This document shows, one piece after another, positions 31,212 through 37,907 of a stretch of DNA of 46,603 nucleotides (position 1 is the stretch's first letter; every line of letters begins with the position of its first letter). The notes beneath the pieces were generated by a model that was not told the origin of the DNA, did not search any database, and saw only the letters and a list, made by a program, of their open reading frames with translations. Position numbers and translations under genes: made by a program. The DNA is from Treponema sp. (GTDB taxonomy: Bacteria > Spirochaetota > Spirochaetia > Treponematales > Treponemataceae), in the NCBI GenBank assembly GCA_017617145.1, contig JAFZWX010000027.1:1-46603 (forward strand), written 5' to 3'.

Positions 31212-32210
31212 ATGGGAAATAATTCAAGTTTACACAGGGCTGATAAAGCAAAAGAGGATGAGTTTTATACTCAAATATCTGATATAGAAAAAGAATTAAG
31301 TCATTACAAGGAGCATTTTAAAGACAAAACGGTTTTGTGTAATTGTGATGATCCTCGGATTTCAAATTTTTTTAAGTATTTTGCTTTAAAATTTGATGAG
31401 CTTGGTTTAAATCGTCTTATTTCTACCTGTTATAAAAATCAAGATATTGATTTGTTTACGCAAAATGATTGTGAAAAAGCTGTGTGGCTTGATTATTATG
31501 GAAACCCAAATGATCCGACAAATACTGATTTTTCAACCGTTGAAGTAAAAGAACTAAAAGGTGATGGAGATTTTAGAAGTGAAGAGTGCATAGAACTTCT
31601 AAAACAAGCTGATGTTGTGGTCACGAATCCTCCGTTCAGTTTATTCAGAGAATATGTTGAAGTTTTGAATAGATATGATAAGAAATTTCTCATTATTGGA
31701 AATCAAAATGCAATAACTTATAAAGAAATATTTAGACTGTTAAAAGAGAATAAAGTTTGGTTAGGATATAAAGCAGGCGATATGGCTTTCAAAGTTCCTG
31801 ATTATTATGAGCCAAGAGCAACAAGATACTGGCAGGACGAAACTGGACAAAAGTGGAGAAGTCTAGGGAATATCTGTTGGTTTACAAATCTTGATATTGC
31901 GAAGAGACATGAGGATCTTGTTTTGTATAAAACATATTCAGAAACAGAATATCCAAAATATGATAATTATAATGCTATTGAAGTTTCAAAAACAGCTGAA
32001 ATTCCATTAGATTATGATGGGATAATGGGAGTTCCTATAACTTTTTTAGATAAATATAATCCAGAACAGTTTGAAATATTAGGGATGGAATCATCAGCAG
32101 GGTATGATCCTTCAATTGTTGGAATCCCAAGATTAAAAGAAGGTGATGCAAGACCGGCTATTAATGGAAAAACAACATACGCGAGAGTTTTTATCAAACG
32201 CAAAAAATAA
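31212..32210 (+). CDS. EcoRI-family adenine-specific DNA methyltransferase
   Basis: A 332-aa N6-adenine methylase resembling M.EcoRI (326 aa). The catalytic motif IV is TNPPFS (NPPF at 139-142). The N terminus DEFYTQISDIEKELSHY and VLCNCDDPRISNFFKYF are hallmark segments of this family, and LGNICWFTNLD is a later block. It should methylate adenine in a short site; GAATTC is the founder's site but is not proven here. It is divergent from a small XRE regulator and followed 182 bases later by a DUF262-HNH protein, with no EcoRI-like endonuclease gene nearby. Confidence 0.92.
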   Translation: MGNNSSLHRADKAKEDEFYTQISDIEKELSHYKEHFKDKTVLCNCDDPRISNFFKYFALKFDELGLNRLISTCYKNQDIDLFTQNDCEKAVWLDYYGNPNDPTNTDFSTVEVKELKGDGDFRSEECIELLKQADVVVTNPPFSLFREYVEVLNRYDKKFLIIGNQNAITYKEIFRLLKENKVWLGYKAGDMAFKVPDYYEPRATRYWQDETGQKWRSLGNICWFTNLDIAKRHEDLVLYKTYSETEYPKYDNYNAIEVSKTAEIPLDYDGIMGVPITFLDKYNPEQFEILGMESSAGYDPSIVGIPRLKEGDARPAINGKTTYARVFIKRKK

Positions 32211-32379
32211 CCGCCCGCGTGCGAGCTTACTCAGGCTAGGGATTGTAGGGGCGCGTAGCGTTGCGCAGCAATGGAGTGCGGTTAGCACGGAACCCCGGAA
32301 AGCCCGACCCGAACGTAGTGAGGGGAGCCGCCGGATTTAAATACGGCCCTTCGAGAGCCTCAGGGACCGCAGCTTCTTT
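32211..32379. repeat. GC-rich composite repeat between methylase and nuclease genes
   Basis: This gap is clearly richer in G and C than its surroundings and reads like joined repeat fragments: GGGGCGCGTAGCGTTGCGC (a short hairpin), GCACGGAACCCCGG, GACCCGAACGTAGTGAGGGG, and finally a copy of the CCCTGAGG family at 32345-32370. I see no gene in it. The AGGAGG of the next gene follows at once. Confidence 0.65.
32345..32370. repeat. repeat of the CCCTGAGG...CGAAGGG family, second copy
   Basis: Begins GGCCCTTCGAG and ends CTCAGGGACCGC on the plus strand. It is inverted relative to the copy at 25116-25143 and differs from it at one base. Confidence 0.8.
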
Positions 32380-32392
32380 AGGAGGAATTAAA

Positions 32393-33484
32393 ATGAAAAT
32401 TACACTTCACACAATAACTATTCGAGAGCTGGTGGAAAATTATTCGGATAATGATGAAGGCGGGGTGACTGGGTACAATGGGCAGCTGGATATTCGGCCT
32501 CCGTATCAGAGGGAGTTTTGTTATTCGGATGCTCAGCAGCAGGCGGTTATGGATACTGTGACTAAGAATTTTCCTTTGAATACTATGTACTGGGTTGTGC
32601 GGAATGACGGGCGGTATGAAGTTCTGGATGGGCAGCAGAGAACTATTTCTATTTGCCGTTATGTGAATGGAGTTTTTTCCCACAATATGCGTTATTTTAC
32701 AAATCTGCAGCCGGACGAAAAAGAAGCAATTTTGAATTACGAACTTCAGGTTTATTTTTGTGAAGGAACTGCCAGCGAAAAGCTTGAATGGTTTAAGACT
32801 ATAAATATTGCCGGTGAAAAGCTGACTGCTCAGGAAATTCGTAATGCGGTTTTTGCAGGGGCCTGGACTGGTGAAGCTAAAAAGATTTTTTCTAAGTCTA
32901 ACTGTGCGGCTAAACTTTTGGGCGATAAGTATGTGAATGGCAATCCAATCAGACAGGAGCTTTTGGAAACTGTGCTTGGCTGGTATGTTGGCAAGGACGA
33001 CAAATTGATTTGCAATTACATGGGGCAGCATCAGAATGATACGAATGCGAATGAGCTTTGGATTTATTTTCAATTTGTGATTGCGTGGATAAAGGCGCTG
33101 TTTCCAACTTACCGTAAAGAGATGAAGGGTGTGGAATGGGGTCAGCTTTATAACCAGTATCACGACAACGATTACGACCCCGATAAGCTTGAGGCAGAAA
33201 TTACGGCTTTAATTGACAATGAAGAAGTTACGAATCACAAGGGGATTTATTATTATCTTTTTGACCGCAAAGTTAGTCATTTGAGCTTGCGTGAGTTTGA
33301 CGACAAGATGAAGCGCAAAAAATACGAGGAACAGGGTGGTGTGTGTCCGCATTGCCACAAGCATTTTGATATTACCGAAATGGAAGGCGATCACATAGTG
33401 CCTTGGAGTCGTGGCGGTAAAACTGTTTACGAGAATCTGCAGATGTTGTGCAGGGTTTGTAATAATACTAAGAGTGACAGATAA
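32393..33484 (+). CDS. DUF262-HNH endonuclease (GmrSD/SspE-like architecture)
   Basis: A 363-aa two-domain protein. The N-terminal DUF262 domain has RPPYQREFCYS (34-44) and the diagnostic DGQQR at 79-83, thought to bind and hydrolyse NTPs in GmrSD-, BrxU- and SspE-type defence enzymes. The C-terminal HNH nuclease has zinc pairs Cys318/Cys321 and Cys353/Cys356, the core DH at 333-334 and Asn348. The start is the ATG at 32393 with AGGAGG seven bases before it. Placed after an EcoRI-type methylase, it is the likely nuclease of an unusual restriction or anti-phage system. It ends three bases from the convergent glycosyltransferase. Confidence 0.9.
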   Translation: MKITLHTITIRELVENYSDNDEGGVTGYNGQLDIRPPYQREFCYSDAQQQAVMDTVTKNFPLNTMYWVVRNDGRYEVLDGQQRTISICRYVNGVFSHNMRYFTNLQPDEKEAILNYELQVYFCEGTASEKLEWFKTINIAGEKLTAQEIRNAVFAGAWTGEAKKIFSKSNCAAKLLGDKYVNGNPIRQELLETVLGWYVGKDDKLICNYMGQHQNDTNANELWIYFQFVIAWIKALFPTYRKEMKGVEWGQLYNQYHDNDYDPDKLEAEITALIDNEEVTNHKGIYYYLFDRKVSHLSLREFDDKMKRKKYEEQGGVCPHCHKHFDITEMEGDHIVPWSRGGKTVYENLQMLCRVCNNTKSDR

Positions 33485-33487
33485 AAG

Positions 33488-34609
33488 TTATCGCCCTTCA
33501 ATAAATTCCACAATCTGCTTTGCCGAATCTTTGCATCTGAAATGGTCCTGGGCTGCAAGAATCTGCTCACGCATAAACGGTTCGTTCATAAGAGCAACAG
33601 CAAGTCGGCCTGCATCGGAAGCATCGTGTGCGCAAAGAGAAAGATGATGCTCTGTGAAGAACTGGACATTTTCACTTTCGCAACCAGGGATTGGAGCTGT
33701 ATGAACAATAGCAATTCCTTTGGCAAGAGCTTCGGTGCTTGAAAGTCCGCCTGGTTTTGTCAGCAGAACATCGCTTGCATCCATGTAATCAGAAACTTTG
33801 TCGGTAAAACCAATAAGCATGAGGCGAGTTTCATTTTTGAATTCGGCTTGAAGATTTTTGTATAACTCTTCGTTGTGGCCGGTAATGGCAATAACTCTTG
33901 TGTTTTCATTTCCGTTTTCAAAAATGTAACGGGTTGTGTCAATCAAATCGCCAAAGCCCATGCTTCCGCTCATAAGAAGAAATACCTGATCGCTGGCATT
34001 CAGACCTAACTGCGTGCGGGCTTGTGACTTATCCTGTTTTGTAAGAAAGCGTTTTGCAACCGGAATACCTGTCGCCAGCAAAAGCTCCGGCTTGATTCCG
34101 TGATTTATATAAGTAAATGTACTGTCTTTATGAGCTATAAAAATTTTATCAGGCATTGTTTCTTCAAGCACTGGAGAACAGTAATAATCGGTTGCGACAA
34201 AAAAGAACGGAATATTAATGCGCTCATGCTTTTTAAGATTTGTCATTGCCTCTGCTGCAAAAATGTGTACGCAAACAACGGCATCATAATTATTCTGCTT
34301 TATGTATTCTTCAAGTGCATCGGCATAAAGCTTGTTTACAAGATAAACAGGGGAACGAATACCTCCGTTTTCCTGATTGAACTGACCGACCTTGTTTCCC
34401 ATTTTGTAGATTTTTCCAAACAACTGCGGTGCCTTTTTTACCATTTCAATGTAAGCATCGCAAACAAGATCCGAGGCCTTTTGTCCACCAAAAGAAAGAA
34501 CATCCATTATGTTACAGGTATGTCCTTTTTCATCAAAAATTTCCTTAATAGCCTTGGCCGCCGAATTATGACCGCCGCCTGTGTTGCACGATAAAATTAG
34601 TATCTTCAT
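33488..34609 (-). CDS. MGDG synthase / processive glycolipid glucosyltransferase family
   Basis: A 373-aa GT28-type glycosyltransferase related to MGDG synthases and UgtP, which adds hexoses to diacylglycerol at the inner membrane face. The N-terminal acceptor domain starts MKILILSCNTGGGHNSAAKAI, the GGGH loop of this family. The C-terminal UDP-sugar domain has LLMSGSMGFGD, LIGFTDKVSDYMDASDVLLTKPGG and SSTEALAKG. Glycolipids are known in treponemes, which fits. It is a single gene with a TTGACT-18-TATATT promoter ending seven bases before the ATG, divergent from a secreted protein gene. Confidence 0.9.
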   Translation of the reverse strand: MKILILSCNTGGGHNSAAKAIKEIFDEKGHTCNIMDVLSFGGQKASDLVCDAYIEMVKKAPQLFGKIYKMGNKVGQFNQENGGIRSPVYLVNKLYADALEEYIKQNNYDAVVCVHIFAAEAMTNLKKHERINIPFFFVATDYYCSPVLEETMPDKIFIAHKDSTFTYINHGIKPELLLATGIPVAKRFLTKQDKSQARTQLGLNASDQVFLLMSGSMGFGDLIDTTRYIFENGNENTRVIAITGHNEELYKNLQAEFKNETRLMLIGFTDKVSDYMDASDVLLTKPGGLSSTEALAKGIAIVHTAPIPGCESENVQFFTEHHLSLCAHDASDAGRLAVALMNEPFMREQILAAQDHFRCKDSAKQIVEFIEGR

Positions 34610-34616
34610 ACTAGTG

Positions 34617-34646
34617 AATATAATAATGGAACGACCAAAAAGTCAA
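34617..34646 (-). promoter_or_regulatory. leaderless-type promoter of the glycosyltransferase
   Basis: Minus strand -35 TTGACT (34646-34641), 18 nt, -10 TATATT (34622-34617), seven bases before the ATG at 34609. Confidence 0.55.
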
Positions 34647-34654
34647 ATTTTATA

Positions 34655-34683
34655 CCACTTATCAGTATATTTTGCCACTTATC
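34655..34683 (+). promoter_or_regulatory. direct repeat, candidate LytTR-binding site
   Basis: CCACTTATC at 34655-34663 and again at 34675-34683: identical 9-mers with a 20-bp period. LytTR proteins typically bind two 9-bp direct repeats about two helical turns apart. They lie roughly 45-70 bp before the transcription start of the operon that encodes a LytTR protein. Confidence 0.55.
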
Positions 34684-34715
34684 GCATAAAAACTTCTTTT
34701 TTGCAGCGTCTGGAT

Positions 34716-34721
34716 TATACT
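34716..34721 (+). promoter_or_regulatory. -10 of the secreted protein-LytTR-DUF3021 operon
   Basis: TATACT, seven bases before the ATG at 34729. The -35 position (CTTCTT) is poor, which fits dependence on an activator bound at the upstream direct repeats. Confidence 0.55.
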
Positions 34722-34728
34722 TCGAACC

Positions 34729-35322
34729 ATGAAAAGATTAATTATCACTTTAGTTTTGGTCGCAGGTTTCTGCAGTGCTGGTTTTGCACAAGAGAAAGCA
34801 GCTGAGCATTCAAGTGCAAATGTAAATTACAGAACAACTTCCGGAGGCTTCTGGGTTTGGGAAGATAATCTTACCGGTGGCTTCGGCGAATTTGGAATTA
34901 ACCTTTTGCCTGAAGAAAAACACTTTGTTTTACGCAATTGTATTTTTGTCCAGGGTGAAGGCAGTAGTCTGGAACTTGGGCAGGCAGCAGGTAACTCCAT
35001 TGAAGTTGGCGGATTAGAAATTGGAGACAAAATTCTTATTGGAGGAAGATATAATTGTCCTGGTTTTATAGTTCGCAGTTATGGATTTATTGGAGGTTCG
35101 TTTGGTTTTTTCAGTTGGGATGATCACACGTTTGGTTCAAGACCTTTTATTGTGAGTGCAAAATTTGGAGGTGGTTTTGAGTTCCAGTTTGTGCAGGGCT
35201 GTGCATTTGTTGTGGAGTTTGGAGGAGTTCAACGATTTCTGGCAGGAGGTGGAACTATGAATATTTCAGGCTTTCCAAATCATGCGCCATGTCTTACAAT
35301 AGGTTACAGGACTTTTAGATAA
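34729..35322 (+). CDS. secreted hypothetical protein, possible outer-membrane beta-barrel
   Basis: A 197-aa protein with a clear signal peptide (MKRLIITLVLVAGFCSAGFA, cleaved before Gln21). I do not recognise a named family. The mature part is rich in Gly, Phe and Ile and alternates in short strands (ILIGGRYNCPGFIVRSYGFIG, seen in part), which suggests a small beta-barrel or beta-sandwich of the cell envelope. It has four cysteines. It is the first gene of an operon with the LytTR regulator (25-base gap) and DUF3021 protein, so it may be the main output of that regulator. Confidence 0.75.
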   Translation: MKRLIITLVLVAGFCSAGFAQEKAAEHSSANVNYRTTSGGFWVWEDNLTGGFGEFGINLLPEEKHFVLRNCIFVQGEGSSLELGQAAGNSIEVGGLEIGDKILIGGRYNCPGFIVRSYGFIGGSFGFFSWDDHTFGSRPFIVSAKFGGGFEFQFVQGCAFVVEFGGVQRFLAGGGTMNISGFPNHAPCLTIGYRTFR

Positions 35323-35347
35323 GTCTGGAGCTTTTAAGGAGTAGTTT

Positions 35348-35866
35348 GTGCAGGTACAAATAAAAATTGAACAGTGCGAAAAACCGTATTGCGTAATTCA
35401 TGCTGCTGCCGAATCAGATGAAATAAAACAGCTGGCCGAAAAAATTGGCAGTATGGATGCAAGCGGAAAGAGTGCAGTTGTGAGCGGTTGGGACGGCGAC
35501 TACTGTATTCAGGTAAAGCCGCAACAAATACTTAGAATCTACAGTCTGGATAAGAAAGTTTATCTGGAGTGTGAAACAGAAAAAGAACCGTTACTTTTGA
35601 AAATGCGTTTGTATGAATTTGAAGAGCTTGCAGACCGCTGCAGTTGGACAGATTTCATCCGCATTTCGAATACAGATATTGTGAATCTTTCTAAAGTCCA
35701 GAAATTTGATATGTCTTTTTCTGGTGTCATAAAAGTACTTTACGGCGATGAAAGATTTGCGATAGTTTCAAGAAGATATATGAATAAGATTAAGAATCAG
35801 ATAATAGATTGCCGTGTCAAGCACGGCAATGACACAAGTGTCTATGAAGGCAATGACAAACAGTAA
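35348..35866 (+). CDS. LytTR-domain DNA-binding protein
   Basis: A 172-aa regulator of the receiver-less LytTR type. The N-terminal 65 residues are an unassigned alpha/beta region; residues about 65-150 are the LytTR DNA-binding domain (RLYEFEELADRCSWTDFIRISNTDIVNL, seen in part, and FAIVSRRYMNKIK). It starts with GTG at 35348, behind AAGGAG. It usually pairs with a DUF3021 membrane protein, as here. The last 20 residues (from IIDCRVKHGND) are translated from a palindromic repeat, so the original protein ended near residue 152. Confidence 0.88.
   Translation: MQVQIKIEQCEKPYCVIHAAAESDEIKQLAEKIGSMDASGKSAVVSGWDGDYCIQVKPQQILRIYSLDKKVYLECETEKEPLLLKMRLYEFEELADRCSWTDFIRISNTDIVNLSKVQKFDMSFSGVIKVLYGDERFAIVSRRYMNKIKNQIIDCRVKHGNDTSVYEGNDKQ
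35802..35834. repeat. palindromic repeat (TCAAG loop) in the LytTR gene end
   Basis: Stem ATTGCCGTG / CACGGCAAT around TCAAG with flank TAATAG and tail GACA. Here the TAG of the flank is out of frame, so the element is read through into the protein. Confidence 0.85.
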
Positions 35867-35868
35867 GA

Positions 35869-35902
35869 GTCATTTTCGGGCTTGACCCGGAAATCTATTA
35901 TA
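35869..35902. repeat. palindromic repeat (CTTGA loop), partner copy
   Basis: ATTTTCGGG / CCCGGAAAT around CTTGA with one wobble, followed by flank CTATTAT. It forms an inverted doublet with the copy at 35802 and abuts the AAGGAG of the DUF3021 gene. Confidence 0.82.
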
Positions 35903-35914
35903 AGGAGTAATACT

Positions 35915-36373
35915 ATGACAAAGAAAGAAATAAAAAAAGCAATTGCCAAGAGAGCAGTTTTGGGATTTATTTATGGTGTGTTTATCGGGCAGACAATCCT
36001 GATAATCGAATCGCTTTTTATGCGCGACGGAAATTTCTATGCAGTTAGTGCAAGCTTACTGGAACTAGCCGGAACAAAAATCGCCGCAGTTATAATCCAG
36101 TATTTCTTAACCGGAATTATTGGTCTAACTTTTGCCTCAACCACAGTAATTTTTGAAATGGACGAATGGAGCCTTTTGCGCCAAAGCATCACACATTTTA
36201 TAATTACCAGTATTGTGATGTACATAGCAGGCTTTTTGTGCGGCTGGTTCCCGCACACAGTTGGAAGCACTCTCGTCTGGTTTGGAGTGTTTGTAGTAGT
36301 CTATCTGATTTTCTGGGTTTGCTTTAGTTTGTACTACAAAAACAAAGTAAAGAAGATTAATGACGCACTGTAA
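35915..36373 (+). CDS. DUF3021 family membrane protein
   Basis: A 152-aa inner-membrane protein with four hydrophobic helices (about 15-32, 50-75, 88-108, 118-140). It matches DUF3021, nearly always next to a LytTR regulator and thought to modulate it. The start is the ATG at 35915 behind AAGGAG; the frame is open 11 codons further up only through a repeat. The pair resembles LytTR regulatory systems in which the membrane protein restrains the regulator (family knowledge, not tested here). Confidence 0.85.
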   Translation: MTKKEIKKAIAKRAVLGFIYGVFIGQTILIIESLFMRDGNFYAVSASLLELAGTKIAAVIIQYFLTGIIGLTFASTTVIFEMDEWSLLRQSITHFIITSIVMYIAGFLCGWFPHTVGSTLVWFGVFVVVYLIFWVCFSLYYKNKVKKINDAL

Positions 36374-36384
36374 GATTTCTAAGT

Positions 36385-36412
36385 GGGAGAGGAGGGTGAA
36401 AGCCTTCCTCCC
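36385..36412. terminator. possible hairpin between convergent genes
   Basis: GGGAGAGGAGGG and CCTTCCTCCC can pair with a bulged A around TGAAAG. It sits between the DUF3021 and PNPOx-like genes. There is no T run, so termination is uncertain. Confidence 0.35.
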
Positions 36413-36428
36413 TAAAACCCCCGGTAAA

Positions 36429-36884
36429 TTACTTATCTACATTTCCAAAACGATGTACATTTAAATTATACCAGCCTTCGATTTTTGTTGAAGTAAATTT
36501 AAGAATGGTATAATCAGGGTCGGTTTTTCCTTTGTGATAGTACATGAGCCAGCCGGTTTGCCACAGGTCTTCCTTAAGAGCCTGGTCGGTTACTTCTTCA
36601 ATTGTTCCGGTTGCGCAGATTCCTTTGAATTTTTCTGGCTCGCAAAAATACATGGCGGCATTGTGATTGTTTCTTATGCGCTCAACTTTTCGGGAAGAAG
36701 TGTTGGTTGTAAAATACATTGTTAAAGTTTCGCCTTCAACAAAAAGAGTTTTGCCTTCGAGTTTTTTGAATTTTTTTGGATTGCAAAGATTCAGCAAAGC
36801 TCTGATTTCTGGGCGTCCATCTTTATCAACTGTTGCAAGATAAGCAGCTTCGGATTTTTGGATGATTGAAATTACGTCTTTCAT
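36429..36884 (-). CDS. pyridoxamine 5'-phosphate oxidase family protein
   Basis: A 151-aa split-barrel flavin-binding protein. The opening segment AYLATVDKDGRPEIRALL is the usual FMN-phosphate region, followed by LTMYFTTNTSSRKVERI and AAMYFCEPEKFKGI. Members of this short group act as general-stress-type flavin or F420 reductases rather than true PdxH. The substrate is unknown. It follows TGAGG eight bases before the ATG. It is read alone or behind the lipoprotein gene on the same strand, which lies downstream. Confidence 0.85.
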   Translation of the reverse strand: MKDVISIIQKSEAAYLATVDKDGRPEIRALLNLCNPKKFKKLEGKTLFVEGETLTMYFTTNTSSRKVERIRNNHNAAMYFCEPEKFKGICATGTIEEVTDQALKEDLWQTGWLMYYHKGKTDPDYTILKFTSTKIEGWYNLNVHRFGNVDK

Positions 36885-36920
36885 TTTTATACCTCATTAA
36901 TTGTTTGTATATAAATTAGA

Positions 36921-37829
36921 TTAATATGCCCAGAACGCCTGAGCATTTGATGTTCTGTAATCTCCCTTATACAAGTACGTGCAGTCGTAATCTGGCGGGA
37001 CAAGGCAGGTGTAAAGGTTGCTGTATGTTCTTGTGCCGTCTGGGTTTAGTGTACCTTCAAGGTCAAAGGCATAAACTGAATAAAGGGTAAACCAGTAAAG
37101 ATTTTTTGCCCAGTAGGCTTGCAAGTATTTCTTGCCGCTTGGTTTTGCAACCCAGGAATCTTCAAAGCCGGGGAGGATGTTCACTGTGAAGTCTTTGCCA
37201 GCCTGAATGTACTCGCGCATTTCCTGCAATGAAAGAGGCGTGCCATCCGAGCTTGTGACATATTCTGTAAAATCACAGTCGAGCATTGCCCATTTGTTGA
37301 GTTCCGGAAGCCACACTATATTTACAACATGACAGTCACCGTCATCTTTATCGTAGGGCAGGCAGGTTACAAAACTGTTACGTATTCCTATGCTGAGCAA
37401 AAGTTCGCTCAAAATTGTTGCATGCCAGCGGCAGTTAAAACCGTTTTTATTTCGGCGCGAATATTCCCAGAGTGTAATTGCATTACGTTCGACGAGCATT
37501 TCTTTCTGGTTGTTGTGCGGAATATTTTTTGCAACAAAAACTGCAACATCCAGAGCCTTTTCCCAGGTTGATTTTTGTGAAGCAGCAATGGCATCAAGGT
37601 CGAGCGAAGAGTTTGTTTTAAAGTATTCACGAATCTGTTCAGCACGGGTCTGGTCTACAAGATATTCTTTTTGCAAGTTTTGAGTTGTGTCTGTTGTGTA
37701 AGGCACCGCGTTTTTTAGCAACGCTACGTTTTTTTCATAATCGTTTTCAACATAGTCTGTACTTGCGCACGAGACAAGAAGGATTACGAAGGCTGCAATT
37801 ATAACTTTAAAAGATGTTTTGTTTTTCAT
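36921..37829 (-). CDS. transglutaminase-like lipoprotein
   Basis: A 302-aa predicted lipoprotein with lipobox LVSC (Cys21). The domain from about residue 95 matches the transglutaminase-like cysteine protease fold: catalytic Cys133 in FNCRWHA, His167 in DCHVVNIVW and Asp184 in AMLDCDF. These proteins act in the envelope as proteases, amidases or cross-linkers; no substrate can be named. A TGCTAAGAT -10 lies 11 bases before the ATG, leaving a leader of a few bases at most. The C-terminal 90 residues are rich in Trp and Tyr and have no assigned role. Confidence 0.83.
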   Translation of the reverse strand: MKNKTSFKVIIAAFVILLVSCASTDYVENDYEKNVALLKNAVPYTTDTTQNLQKEYLVDQTRAEQIREYFKTNSSLDLDAIAASQKSTWEKALDVAVFVAKNIPHNNQKEMLVERNAITLWEYSRRNKNGFNCRWHATILSELLLSIGIRNSFVTCLPYDKDDGDCHVVNIVWLPELNKWAMLDCDFTEYVTSSDGTPLSLQEMREYIQAGKDFTVNILPGFEDSWVAKPSGKKYLQAYWAKNLYWFTLYSVYAFDLEGTLNPDGTRTYSNLYTCLVPPDYDCTYLYKGDYRTSNAQAFWAY

Positions 37830-37871
37830 ATGTTAAGTTCATCTTAGCACAGATTAGTTTTTTATTATACT

Positions 37872-37899
37872 TCCACAATAATTTTTTTTAAGTTATAAT
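37872..37899 (+). promoter_or_regulatory. leaderless-type promoter of the second MATE pump
   Basis: -35 TCCACA (37872-37877), 16 nt, -10 TATAAT (37894-37899), eight bases before the ATG at 37908. Confidence 0.6.
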
Positions 37900-37907
37900 C
37901 ATCTATT

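Noticed and set aside
32143..32340. 65-aa ORF, and the upstream extension of the DUF262-HNH gene from 32261
   Set aside because: Both run through the GC-rich repeat mosaic; no ribosome-binding site, and the AGGAGG belongs to the ATG at 32393.
32211..32379. tRNA or structured ncRNA gene
   Set aside because: GC-rich with short hairpins but no cloverleaf, CCA end or conserved tRNA loop; fragments look like interspersed repeats.
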